DNA of 64,000 nucleotides from JBDGYW01 sp964580055. GTDB taxonomy: Bacteria > Gemmatimonadota > Gemmatimonadetes > Gemmatimonadales > GWC2-71-9. The notes under the pieces were generated by a model, which saw nothing but the letters and a program-made list of their open reading frames with translations, was not told where the DNA came from and searched no databases. The stretch is from assembly GCA_964580055.1 (NCBI GenBank), contig CAZOJI010000020.1, forward strand, positions 13,078-77,077. The letters are read 5' to 3'. A program made the position numbers and the translations under genes. This document shows positions 35,691 to 44,347 of this stretch, one piece after another. The stretch's first letter is position 1. Every line of letters begins with the position of its first letter.

Positions 35691-36689
35691 ATGCATAAAC
35701 AAAAACCGTCAGGTTTCTCCGGCCCGACCCGGCGTGAGATCCTGATTCTCGGAGCCGGTGCTTTCGCTGTAGCGGCGATTCCTCTCTGGAGAACGAGGCG
35801 GCAGAAACTGGTGAGGCGTACCGTTCCTCTGATGGGGACATTTGCCGAGATCGGGGTGGTGCACAGGGACGAGCGGTACGCGCACGGTGCCATCGATGCC
35901 GCGTTCGCCCGCCTGCGACAGATCGAGCGTTTGATGACGCGTTACGAGACTACCTCGGACGTGGGGCGTGCAAACCTGGAAGCGGCAGGCAAGCCGACCG
36001 GCATTTCTCACACTAGTGCGATCGTGGTAGGTGAGGGTCTGCGCTGGGCGGAGTCCAGCGACGGGGCATTCGACCCGTGCCTCGGCACTGTTTCGAAAGT
36101 CTGGGACATCGGCAATCGTGCGGAGCCGCCCAACAAGGAGCGGCTGCACAGGTTCGCGGGTAGACATCTGTATCGTGCGCTCGATCTCGATACGTGGAGT
36201 GGACAACCGGTCGTGCGATTCACGGAATCGGACGTAGAGATCGATCTGGGTGGCATCGCTAAGGGATACGGTGTCGACTCGGCGGTCGAAGTGCTTCGCG
36301 ACTGGGGTATCACGGACGGGCTGGTGAACGTCGGCGGGGATCTCTATGCAATGGGTGCATCAGATGACGGTGATCCGTGGAAAGTAGGAGTCCGCTCCCC
36401 ATCAAATCCCAACGAAATCACTGAGCGATTCGAGATTTCCGATGCCGCAGTGGCCACATCGGGCGATTATATGCGCTTCTTCCGCCACAACGGCAGACAG
36501 TATCATCATCTGCTCGATCCCAACACGGCAGAACCGCGACAGTGCTCGGTGCACAGCGTAACCGTCACAGCCGACCACTGTATGACTGCCGATGCGGCGA
36601 CTACAGCGGTCTTTGGTATGCCCAACTCCCAGGCGATGCGCCTGCTCAGCGTCCGGGCACCAGAGGCGAAGATAATCAGCACGATCTAA
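35691..36689 (+). CDS. apbE: FAD:protein FMN transferase
   Basis: 332 residues. A membrane or Tat-type N-terminus (TRREILILGAGAFAVAA) leads into an ApbE domain: MGTFAEIGVVHRDER, the active-site/FAD region DIDLGGIAKGYGVD, LVNVGGDLYAMG, and the metal-binding end near MTADAATTAVFGM. It splits FAD and transfers FMN to Thr in (S/T)GAT motifs on the outer face of the membrane. RnfG and RnfD of the same operon carry such motifs. It is the last gene of the tight operon; the next gene starts 57 bases later. Confidence 0.93.
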   Translation: MHKQKPSGFSGPTRREILILGAGAFAVAAIPLWRTRRQKLVRRTVPLMGTFAEIGVVHRDERYAHGAIDAAFARLRQIERLMTRYETTSDVGRANLEAAGKPTGISHTSAIVVGEGLRWAESSDGAFDPCLGTVSKVWDIGNRAEPPNKERLHRFAGRHLYRALDLDTWSGQPVVRFTESDVEIDLGGIAKGYGVDSAVEVLRDWGITDGLVNVGGDLYAMGASDDGDPWKVGVRSPSNPNEITERFEISDAAVATSGDYMRFFRHNGRQYHHLLDPNTAEPRQCSVHSVTVTADHCMTADAATTAVFGMPNSQAMRLLSVRAPEAKIISTI

Positions 36690-36746
36690 GAGCCACAGAA
36701 CCCTACTTCGGCGGGTGTCGTTCGCGACGGAGCGAGGCTTGGGACT

Positions 36747-37568
36747 ATGTCTGAAATCAGAAGCGCGGCTGTGGCCGGCAAGTTCTATCCTGGATCGGAA
36801 ACTGAATTGCGCACTATGGTCGAGGGCATGTTGGATGCCGTCGGCGCCGAGCCGGAACACGCGTACGGCGGCATCGTACCTCACGCTGGACTGATGTACT
36901 CAGGAGCATGCGCTGCACACGTTTTCAAGCGAATTATCGTTCCGCCGGTAGTCGTGATAGTCGCACCAAATCACACCGGCCGGTCGAGACATCCGGGAGG
37001 CGCAGCGGCCTGGGATCGGGGCGCTTTCGACATACCAGTCGGACGAATGGCGGTGGCGGACGAATTTCTCAGCCGCCTGGAAGCGGAAACACCCCTCGTC
37101 GCTCACGATCCTGCGGCGCATTCGTTCGAGCATTCGGTCGAGGTAGAACTCCCGTTTCTCGCGCATCTCGCACCTGAAACGACGATCGCCCCCCTTGTTC
37201 TGGCATGGGATGATTGGAGGCGGTGCAGGGAGTTGGCGGAAGCGCTCGTTTCCACGGTATCCGAGTGGCCGCACGAGGTGTTGCTGTTGGCTTCATCGGA
37301 CATGACGCACTTCGAATCGGCGCGCGCGGCCACCGCCAAGGACAGAGGTGCGTTGCAGGCAATCGAACGGTTGGATGGAGAGGATCTGCTATCCTACTGT
37401 GACCGCGAACACGTCAGTATGTGCGGGCGCGCGCCGTCCGCCGTGGTACTGGAGGCATCTCGCCTGCTGGGCGCAACCAGAGCCGAGGTGGTCGACTACC
37501 GGCATAGCGGCATGGTGACGGGAGACGACCGGGACGTGGTTGCATACGCGGGTGTCGTGATCCGGTGA
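36747..37568 (+). CDS. amrB: AmmeMemoRadiSam system protein B (Memo family)
   Basis: 273 residues of the Memo fold, related to extradiol dioxygenases. Candidate metal ligands match the family: His in VPHAGLMYSG, His in APNHTGRS, and Cys in SMCGRAPSAVV near 230. The conserved FEHSVEVELPFL and SSDMTHFES are also present. AmrB usually travels with AmrA and a radical SAM protein AmrS. Neither partner is adjacent here, although the window encodes two unrelated B12 radical SAM enzymes. The biochemical role is unresolved. It could be co-transcribed with apbE (57-base gap). Confidence 0.9.
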   Translation: MSEIRSAAVAGKFYPGSETELRTMVEGMLDAVGAEPEHAYGGIVPHAGLMYSGACAAHVFKRIIVPPVVVIVAPNHTGRSRHPGGAAAWDRGAFDIPVGRMAVADEFLSRLEAETPLVAHDPAAHSFEHSVEVELPFLAHLAPETTIAPLVLAWDDWRRCRELAEALVSTVSEWPHEVLLLASSDMTHFESARAATAKDRGALQAIERLDGEDLLSYCDREHVSMCGRAPSAVVLEASRLLGATRAEVVDYRHSGMVTGDDRDVVAYAGVVIR

Positions 37569-37719
37569 AACTTCACCGCCACCCTGCTCGGTCAAGCAAC
37601 AGTCCAAGTATGCCCTTCATGCAGCAGGCGTACGCGGCCCTTTCGTCGTGTTCGCATATGTCGTCGCGGAATTGGCCATACTCGTCGGAAGCTGGGTGCC
37701 GGCTGACGGGAGACGATGA

Positions 37720-38124
37720 TCAAGGGCCGTAGATAGTGATGTCCACGAACCGGCCCTTCAGGAGTTCAGCATACGCAAGAGGAGAATAGGCGCGCATGCC
37801 GTAGCTCATGTGCGGGGAGCAGGCTGCGTCGGGCGAGGGGAGCATGTGACGGGTACCAGGACTCCTCGCGTAGTTCCGTCTCGACGACTCGACATCTACT
37901 CGCATTCGGTGGGGACGTAAGGCCCTCTTGCGGCCTTCCCAGACTCCACCGGTCGAGTTCTGTCTGATCGTCGAGATCATAGCGGCTGTGTCCCTTCGCC
38001 TGTCTCGGTTTCCTCCCCGAACCCCGCCGCCACCCGAATGAGACCAAAAGGTACCCCATTTCCGTACCGTCGAGTCCCGCGACGTTAGTGGCGGCATGCC
38101 CCGATTTCCTTGCAGATCAGCCAA
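37720..38124 (-). CDS. Doubtful hypothetical ORF, possibly a frameshifted relic
   Basis: A 134-codon minus-strand frame. The first half is Arg/Gly-rich and unconvincing; the last 25 residues (MRAYSPLAYAELLKGRFV and following) look like a normal protein end. An overlapping frame in the same direction gives DLDDQTELDRWSLGRPQ, which also looks protein-like, so the original gene may be split between frames. No family recognised. Confidence 0.25.
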   Translation of the reverse strand: MADLQGNRGMPPLTSRDSTVRKWGTFWSHSGGGGVRGGNRDRRRDTAAMISTIRQNSTGGVWEGRKRALRPHRMRVDVESSRRNYARSPGTRHMLPSPDAACSPHMSYGMRAYSPLAYAELLKGRFVDITIYGP

Positions 38125-38312
38125 AGAAAGAGCAACGAGCCGGTGAAATCAAGGCCACGCGAGTTCGTTTGCTGCACCGAGCCTCCACCGAGATCTGCAA
38201 CTCCTGTACCGCGCACGTAAGTATAGCCTTTGCAGTTATTTACATTCCATTGGCATGCCGTGAATCTGGTGCACGCCCGCATCAGGCGCGCCGCAGTTGC
38301 CGCACGCGTCGT

Positions 38313-38516
38313 TCATATGTGATTGTCGGTTTGAGTGGGGTTTTGCTTGAGGAAAGCGGCTGCCGCTAGAAGTACACGCGCCCCGAACTCGGTTCCGTCG
38401 CGGCCGGCGTAAAGGAATCCGTTGAACAGCAGATCCACGTTTTGCGCGAACGAATATGAGACGGAAGGAATCGATACAGCGCTTTGATCCGCGACGTTTC
38501 CGGCACAAGGTAGAGG
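38313..38516 (-). pseudogene. Relic of an outer-membrane beta-barrel C-terminus
   Basis: A 67-codon frame bounded upstream by an in-frame TAA at 38517-38519 and with no start codon. It reads VSIPSVSYSFAQNVDLLFNG then FLYAGRDGTEFGARVLL, which alternates polar and hydrophobic residues like the last strands of an outer-membrane porin or beta-barrel. No upstream continuation was found in any frame. I read it as a decayed gene end; chance similarity is possible. Confidence 0.35.
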
Positions 38517-38694
38517 TTAGGCTGCCAACCGAGTGGTTGGTATTCAAACTACTATCTACGAAATGCGCGAAGGCAATCTGGAAGCAGGCAGATCGGAGGA
38601 CACCATCAGCAACCAGACCGATAGCGTCTTGCGTTTGGCCTTATGGACAGTTGGCACAAATTGACGTCTAACTGAGCCGCCTCGAACTCCCCGG

Positions 38695-40350
38695 TCAGTT
38701 CGTTCGACTGTCCAGTGCCTTTCGTACTTCGCACGCGAGTTTGGTGCACGAGTACGGTTTCATGAGAACGCTGCTGACGCCGGCACGAGCCAGGTTCTCG
38801 GGGGTCACCGCTTCGCTGAAGCCCGTGGTGAGAACGATGGCGATTCCCGGTCGCACACGGTGCGCCTCTTCCGCCAACTGCAGCCCGGTGAGGTGAGGCA
38901 TTGTCTGGTCCAAAATGAGCCCATCGAAGTCGTCGGGGCCCGACAGAAAGGTCTCGAGTGCGTCCTCACCGTTGGTGAGAGCCGTCACGACGTATCCCAG
39001 GCGGCTGAGGTGTTGGGCGGTGACGTGACTGTTCTGCCACTCGTCGTCGACCACCAGCAATCGCTCAGTGCCTATGGGACGCTCGTCTTGCAGCTCTTCG
39101 GCGGCCATTTCAGAGCCGGCGGCGGAATATTCCCCGTATTTGCGGGGAAACCATATCCCGAAGGTCGTGCCTTTTCCGGGCTCGCTTTCAACCTCGACCG
39201 ACCCTCTGTGGCTCTGGACAATTCCGTTAACGACGGACAGGCCCAATCCTGTTCCTCTGCCGATTTCCTTGGTGGTGAAGAACGGGTCAAAGATGCGCTG
39301 GATCATGTCAGCGTCCATCCCGTGTCCGGAGTCACGCACCGTGAGTCGCGAATACGATCCCTCTGAAAGCCCCTCGGGGGCCGAAGCCTTGTCGCCGCCG
39401 ATCTCTGTTTCATCAACCTCTATATCGAGGGTGCCACCATCGTTCCCGATCGCATGGACAGCGTTGGAGCAAAGGTTCAGCAAGATCTGTTGGATTTGTC
39501 CCGCGTCCGCCACCACCGGCCCGCTTTCGGCATCGACACGTGTTCGAACCTCGATGGTCGAAGGGATCGTTGCGCGTAGAAGTGGCAGGCATTCCTGTAC
39601 CGTCTTTCCCAGTAGAGCCGGTTCGTGGCTCGTGTCGCTCTGGCGACTGAATTCGAGTATCTGATTCACCAGGCGTCTCGCACGCTCGGTGGCGTCGGTC
39701 AAGATCTCCAGGTTGTGCCGGGTTCCGGCATCGTCGGGAATTTCGTCGCTGAGCAGCTCGCAGCATCCTGAAATGGCCAGCAGGATGTTATTGAAATCGT
39801 GTGCAATCCCGCCTGCCAGCGAGCCCAAGGCTTCCATCTTTTGCGCCACCGCGAGCTGACGTTGCAGCAGCGTCTCGTAGGTGACGTCCCGCATCACACT
39901 CACCAGACGTACGACGTTGCCGGCTTCGTCCGATACGGGGGAGATGGTCACCTCTTGCTTCCTGGTGCCACCTTCCGAGAAACGGCTCTCGATTCGGCCT
40001 TTCCATGACCGCCCGGCAACCACGACTTCCCACACGCTCCGCCGCAATCTACTGTTCTGAAGACTGGTCAAAACGTCCTGGAGGTGACGGCCCTTCGCCA
40101 CGTCTCTCGGGATACCTGATATCTGTTCGAAGGCGGGGTTCACGTATTCGATGACCCCTGCTGCGTCGGTAATGCAGATGCTCTCGACGGCGTTCTCCAC
40201 CGCGGCCCTGAACAATTCGGCTTTGGGAACGAGCGGTTCCCTCGTCGTTAGTTCGCGACGGTCCGAGTCAGACCTGTTCATGGTTACGGAATACCTGCCA
40301 TTCCCACCTTCTCGACACGAGTGATCTTCCCTGCTCAGATGCCCATCCAT
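38695..40350 (-). CDS. Cytoplasmic hybrid sensor kinase (PAS-HisKA-HATPase-REC)
   Basis: 551 residues from the ATG at 40350, preceded by AGAGGT; an ATG at 40281 is an alternative. No membrane segment. A PAS domain (ITDAAGVIEYVNPAFEQISG) is followed by the phosphoacceptor helix with GGIAHDFNN (histidine near 184), the ATPase domain (NLCSNAVHAIG, DSGHGMD, RGTGLGLSV), and a C-terminal receiver with its Asp in LILDQTMPH and Lys in LMKPYS. It lacks the sensory CACHE domain of the kinase at 4.3 kb but is otherwise the same class. It lies 179 bases downstream of an HTH-type gene on the same strand, a possible output partner. Confidence 0.9.
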   Translation of the reverse strand: MDGHLSREDHSCREGGNGRYSVTMNRSDSDRRELTTREPLVPKAELFRAAVENAVESICITDAAGVIEYVNPAFEQISGIPRDVAKGRHLQDVLTSLQNSRLRRSVWEVVVAGRSWKGRIESRFSEGGTRKQEVTISPVSDEAGNVVRLVSVMRDVTYETLLQRQLAVAQKMEALGSLAGGIAHDFNNILLAISGCCELLSDEIPDDAGTRHNLEILTDATERARRLVNQILEFSRQSDTSHEPALLGKTVQECLPLLRATIPSTIEVRTRVDAESGPVVADAGQIQQILLNLCSNAVHAIGNDGGTLDIEVDETEIGGDKASAPEGLSEGSYSRLTVRDSGHGMDADMIQRIFDPFFTTKEIGRGTGLGLSVVNGIVQSHRGSVEVESEPGKGTTFGIWFPRKYGEYSAAGSEMAAEELQDERPIGTERLLVVDDEWQNSHVTAQHLSRLGYVVTALTNGEDALETFLSGPDDFDGLILDQTMPHLTGLQLAEEAHRVRPGIAIVLTTGFSEAVTPENLARAGVSSVLMKPYSCTKLACEVRKALDSRTN

Positions 40351-40529
40351 CGCACGTACCTCTTCCGAGTCTCGTACCCGAGACAACCAACAGTCCGCTG
40401 TCAGTGCGTTTGCCAACTATTGGAGCGCCGTTCCACTCGCGCAAGCCGCGCTCATGTCAGCGGGGCCCGCAAATGCCGAGATATTGCATTCATGAAAGGT
40501 TTGGACGTGTCAGCGGCTGTCGCCAAGTC

Positions 40530-41285
40530 TCACGAGAAACCTGTTGGCACCGTTGCCGGTCGAATGCTGGCGGTCGCGTAACTGCCCTCCCGAAGCGCCC
40601 TCTCCAAAATCCATTCCCAGCCGAGGTACTGGCCGGCACGTTCCCGGGACATCCCCAAATACTTCCGGACATGTCTGTACAGCGTACGGCCCGAGGCCAG
40701 GCACAACCCGTTTGGTTCTCCTGGTTCCTCGCTTTCCGCTGTACCCGGGGCAGTCAGTCGAGGTACGAGGCGAGCTATGGCTCTCCAATCGCGGGCCGTG
40801 AATTGACCGCAGCGGCGAAACTGTCTACTGAATGTGGCAATTGAGTGGGAACTGCATGCCGGTTTGCCGCCCAACGCTTCCGTGAATTGACTGGCGAGCA
40901 GCTCGTCCAACTCCGATGCTTCGAGCCTTTCGGTAACGTAAGAGGCGAGGTCGAAAGCATCGGGCGATGGCCGTGAACGAACGGCTTCGAGGAGGGCGGA
41001 AATAGAGACCGAGGAACTCGCGTCAGGTACCTCGACTACCGCGAGTCGAATGCCCAAGGTCGGAACCAGCTCTCTCAACCATCCGTGATCGTCCTCTCCC
41101 GGCGGCAGCACGAGGCAGGGGATTACCCACGGATCCCGCATGAGAGCCACTGCAGCGTGGCTGACGCGACTGAGGACACTCTGATCGGTGCCGAAAACGA
41201 TCGCACCGAGAGGCAGCGGGAGTCGACGGGCGGTAAAATGGTCGAGCGGTACGATGGTGTCGTAGGGGGGTGAGACGACGCGCAT
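40530..41285 (-). CDS. Probable AraC-like HTH transcriptional regulator
   Basis: 251 residues from the ATG at 41285; an upstream TTG at 41405 is also open and the start is uncertain. The N-terminal 150 residues show alternating hydrophobic strands like a receiver-type or Rossmann domain (IVFGTDQSVLSRV, PCLVLPPGEDD) but lack clear acidic phosphorylation residues. The C-terminal 100 residues contain two helix-turn-helix-like blocks: FSRQFRRCGQFTARDWRAIA, and ASGRTLYRHVRKYLGMS followed by GWEWILERA. I infer a DNA-binding regulator. It is upstream of the hybrid kinase on the same strand. Confidence 0.6.
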   Translation of the reverse strand: MRVVSPPYDTIVPLDHFTARRLPLPLGAIVFGTDQSVLSRVSHAAVALMRDPWVIPCLVLPPGEDDHGWLRELVPTLGIRLAVVEVPDASSSVSISALLEAVRSRPSPDAFDLASYVTERLEASELDELLASQFTEALGGKPACSSHSIATFSRQFRRCGQFTARDWRAIARLVPRLTAPGTAESEEPGEPNGLCLASGRTLYRHVRKYLGMSRERAGQYLGWEWILERALREGSYATASIRPATVPTGFS

Positions 41286-41639
41286 TGCGACAGCGTTGCT
41301 CTGCAGCAGGGTAGGGTTCGGTCTTGCGGTCGATCGGGACACGGCTACGCTATCGCATCCTTTCTCTCGAGAAACAACTTTGCGCCCGGCATTTGCCGGA
41401 ATCAAGCGCGGTCGAGGTAAATCAGTGTCAAGTGCAGCATCGCTTCATGAAGGCCGTTCAACCGCAGGTTGGTGGCTTTCGTGAAAACCTGACCTACCGC
41501 TCGCGGGCCTACAGATCCCGGAATCTCCTGCCGCAGCCACTTCGACACGGCGTTATTGAGAACGTTGTAAGATACTGAAGTGTAAGCGCTTAGCAAAATA
41601 GACGGGGTTGCGCATGCACCTTGCAGTGATCTGTGAGCT
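41286..41639. other. 354-base gap with a possible short minus-strand ORF
   Basis: This lies between two divergent genes. On the minus strand a 47-codon frame starting with a GTG near 41545 and ending at 41402 (core QVFTKATNLRLNGLHEAM) has G/C-rich third positions like real genes here. It has no recognised family and no clear ribosome-binding site. The plus-strand promoter of the next gene should also be here, but I could not define it. Confidence 0.3.
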
Positions 41640-43193
41640 GTGTTGAGCACAACGGAAGATTCTATTAGCCGCTTCCCGGGTTCCGCGGTTCGATGCCGGT
41701 GCGCGATGATCGGGTCAGTCCTGGGCCTGTTGAGTATCGTCGTGTCCGCGCAGATGAGTTCGCAAGTTATTGGGGACGATGAGGTGCAGGCAGTCATCAA
41801 CAATTTCGAGCAGACTGCCGCCGAGGATGTTGAAAGGGACGGGATCGGCGGGTTGGCGTGGGGCATCGTCGAGGGCGACGAGCTGCTCTGGGCGAACGGG
41901 TTAGGATGGTCGAACTGGGAACTGCGTCGTCCCGCCCGAGCGGGGACGGTGTTCCCCGTTGGCTCTTTCACCAGCGCGATGACGATCACCATGCTCCTCC
42001 AGCTAGCCGAGCAAGGGGTGGTCGGCCTGGATGACAGGGCGGTGAGGTATATACCAGAGCTTGCCCAAATGTACGGCCCCCCGGGATACGCCAACTCAAT
42101 CAGCCTTCGACATCTCGCTACCCACACCGGTGGGCTGATGCACTCTCCGCCGCTCCCGTACTCGGTGCCGGGCTCCGGCGAGGATTGGCAGTCACGGATA
42201 GTGGAACTGATACCGAGCACGCCGCTCTATTACGTGCCGGGAGAGATGTACTACTACTCGGGGGTGGGGCTGGGCTTGCTCGCCCTGGCAGTCACTCGCG
42301 CGGCTGAGTATCCGTTCGACGAGCTGGCGGAGGTATTGATCTTCGAGCCTCTGGGCATGATGATGTCCGGATTCGAACTCACACCTATGATGGAAGATGC
42401 GTTGGCGGTTGGGCGAGTGGACGCCCGCCGGATGCCCATTACGCCGGTCTTGCCGTCCGAGGTGCCGCGCCGTGAAACCGCGAGCATCCGCGACGCGGGG
42501 GCATACACTACGGTCGAGGATCTGGCGAGCTTCCTGGGCAGTCTCCTCGGGGCGTCGAGGTATCAGATACTCACCTCTGCCGGCAGCAGCGCGATCCGGG
42601 AGTTGGGCCTTCAAGACGGTCGCGGCAATGCCGCCGGTCTCTTCATACAACGCCCCCAATTCGGAGACCGGTTGGTAGGGCAGGGGCGAACTACCTCAGG
42701 ACACACAGCATTCATCGCTCTCGACCTGGAAACCGCAATCGGCGTGATTCTCCTCAAGAGTTACGACAACGGGGGTGACCATCTCGAGCAGGCCGTCTCT
42801 ACCGCGCTCGAACAGCTTCTGGGGGGTGGTGTCTTTGCAGGAGGAACGGCCGGCGGCGAGGGGGGTGTCGCACGATCGGGTGCGATACCGTTCGCGGAGG
42901 TCGAGGTCCGCCCGGTTCGCAGGAGCTGCGGCCGTCTAGTCTACCCGGCCGAACTCTCGGATGCGCCAAGCGGCGACGTGCCCGACCCCGCCAGGGTTAC
43001 ACTCGAGTTCGTCATAGGAACCGATGGCGCGATAGCAGCGGAAGACGTGGTGGTCATTGCGTCGCCGGACGAGAGATTCAACGCCGCGGCGGTCGATTGG
43101 GCCCTCTCCTGCACGTTCACTCCCGGCCGGGAGCAGGGAAGGCCCGTCCCCGTTCTGGTGAGACAGATGCTCAACTTCTCTCGGCCGAACTAG
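41640..43193 (+). CDS. Serine beta-lactamase-fold protein with altered catalytic motifs and TonB C-terminal domain
   Basis: 517 residues; the start may be the GTG at 41640 or the ATG at 41706, which opens a signal peptide. Residues about 50-380 follow the class C beta-lactamase/penicillin-binding fold, with LRHLATHTGGL and IFEPLGM. But the catalytic S-x-x-K motif reads Ser109-Phe-Thr-Ser112 (Lys lost), and Y-x-N reads Tyr206-Ser-Gly208 (Asn lost), so hydrolase activity is doubtful. Residues about 430-517 look like a TonB C-terminal domain (VTLEFVIGTDGAIAAEDVVV, then FNAAAVDWALSCTFTPG). It is probably periplasmic. It overlaps the convergent cystathionine synthase-type gene by four bases. Confidence 0.8.
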   Translation: MLSTTEDSISRFPGSAVRCRCAMIGSVLGLLSIVVSAQMSSQVIGDDEVQAVINNFEQTAAEDVERDGIGGLAWGIVEGDELLWANGLGWSNWELRRPARAGTVFPVGSFTSAMTITMLLQLAEQGVVGLDDRAVRYIPELAQMYGPPGYANSISLRHLATHTGGLMHSPPLPYSVPGSGEDWQSRIVELIPSTPLYYVPGEMYYYSGVGLGLLALAVTRAAEYPFDELAEVLIFEPLGMMMSGFELTPMMEDALAVGRVDARRMPITPVLPSEVPRRETASIRDAGAYTTVEDLASFLGSLLGASRYQILTSAGSSAIRELGLQDGRGNAAGLFIQRPQFGDRLVGQGRTTSGHTAFIALDLETAIGVILLKSYDNGGDHLEQAVSTALEQLLGGGVFAGGTAGGEGGVARSGAIPFAEVEVRPVRRSCGRLVYPAELSDAPSGDVPDPARVTLEFVIGTDGAIAAEDVVVIASPDERFNAAAVDWALSCTFTPGREQGRPVPVLVRQMLNFSRPN

Positions 43194-44347
43194 CTCTCCA
43201 ACGCCTGCCTGAAGTCTTCGATCAGATCGGCGGTGTTTTCGATGCCGACCGACACCCTCACGAGCCCTTCAGAGATCCCCATCTCCTCTCGCTCCGCGGG
43301 CGAGAGGCCGGAATGCGAGGTCGTGGCCGGCCGGGTCAACAAAGTTTCGATGCCGCCCAGGCTGGGCGCAACCACCGGCAGTTGTGCCCGCTCGAAGAAA
43401 CGCTCAGCCGCTTCCACGCCTCCTTTCATCTCGAAACTCAGCATCCCGCTGAAGCCGTCGAGAATTTCCGCGGCCCTCGCATGTGCGGGGTGACCAGGAA
43501 GTCCGGGATAGTTCACTTTCGCCACCGCCGGATGCGATTCGAGGTACTTCGCGATCTCCAGGGCGCTGTGGTTGTGCTGCTTCATACGCAGCGCGAGCGT
43601 CTTGACTCCACGGTGTAGCAGGAAGCAGGTATGCGGATCGAGAGTGCCGCCCAGGTGGTTGAGTTTGTGGGTGACCTGCTCCACTAGATCCGCCCGCCCG
43701 ATAACTGCACCCGCCACGATGTCCGAATGTCCGTTCAGATACTTGGTGCAACTGTGCAGCGAAAGGTCGTACCCCCACTCGGCGGGTCTGAAGTTGATTG
43801 GGCTGGCAAAGGTGTTGTCTATGAGGGATACCAGACCGTTCGCCTTGGCGAACTCGGCGGCAGCTTTCAGGTCCGGCACGTCGAGCAGCGGGTTGGCCAT
43901 AGTCTCCACGTAGATGGCCTTGGTGTTCGGTTTGAGCTTGGCTTCCCAGGACTCCGGTCTGTCCCCGTCTATGAAGTCGAAGGAGATGCCCAAAGACGGG
44001 AGGTCCTTCGCCACGAAATCGAAAGTGCCGCCGTAAAGGCATTCCTGCGCGAGGAAATGGTCACCCTGGGACAACACCGCCAGCAGCGCCGTGGATATTG
44101 CAGCCATGCCGCTCGCGGTGACGATGGCGTCCTCGGCGTTCTCCAGGGCCGCCAGCTTGGCGGACAGGGCAGTGTGGTTGGGCGTGTTGTTGAGACGTAT
44201 GTACTTGATGTCGTGGTAGCTCTCTGCGCCCTTGTACTCGAACATGGCCGATTGAAACACGGGAATGCTCACGGCTCCGAGAATCCTGGGCTGGGGTTCG
44301 CCCGCGTGAATCAGTTTCGTCTCGACGTGCTCCTGTTTGTGTGCCAT
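43190..44347 (-). CDS. Cys/Met metabolism PLP enzyme (cystathionine gamma-synthase/lyase type)
   Basis: 385 residues covering the whole Cys/Met-metabolism PLP family. The cofactor lysine is in LHSCTKYLNGHSDIVAGAV. Also present are TASGMAAISTALLAVLSQGD, DNTFASPINFRPAEWG, and the C-terminal LGGIETLLTRPATTSHS. Members make cystathionine from activated homoserine, split cystathionine, or convert methionine to methanethiol; sequence features here do not decide among these. The ATG at 44347 is preceded by GGGAG. The upstream region shows no SAM-riboswitch-like pattern. Confidence 0.87.
   Translation of the reverse strand: MAHKQEHVETKLIHAGEPQPRILGAVSIPVFQSAMFEYKGAESYHDIKYIRLNNTPNHTALSAKLAALENAEDAIVTASGMAAISTALLAVLSQGDHFLAQECLYGGTFDFVAKDLPSLGISFDFIDGDRPESWEAKLKPNTKAIYVETMANPLLDVPDLKAAAEFAKANGLVSLIDNTFASPINFRPAEWGYDLSLHSCTKYLNGHSDIVAGAVIGRADLVEQVTHKLNHLGGTLDPHTCFLLHRGVKTLALRMKQHNHSALEIAKYLESHPAVAKVNYPGLPGHPAHARAAEILDGFSGMLSFEMKGGVEAAERFFERAQLPVVAPSLGGIETLLTRPATTSHSGLSPAEREEMGISEGLVRVSVGIENTADLIEDFRQALES

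Larger units (their letters stand above)
37569..38694. other. 1.1-kb region without a confident gene
   Basis: This region separates amrB from the second hybrid kinase. It has no clean open frame with normal coding character. Minus-strand frames at 37720-38124 end in a plausible protein tail (AYSPLAYAELLKGRF), and a different frame at 37766-38059 looks equally plausible, as expected for a frameshifted relic. A second relic at 38313-38516 is listed separately. No tRNA, repeat array or transposon end was found. Confidence 0.5.

Noticed and set aside
41402..42220. Minus-strand 272-codon frame opposite the beta-lactamase-fold gene
   Set aside because: Most is an antisense shadow; only its last ~47 codons, outside the plus-strand gene, look possibly coding.
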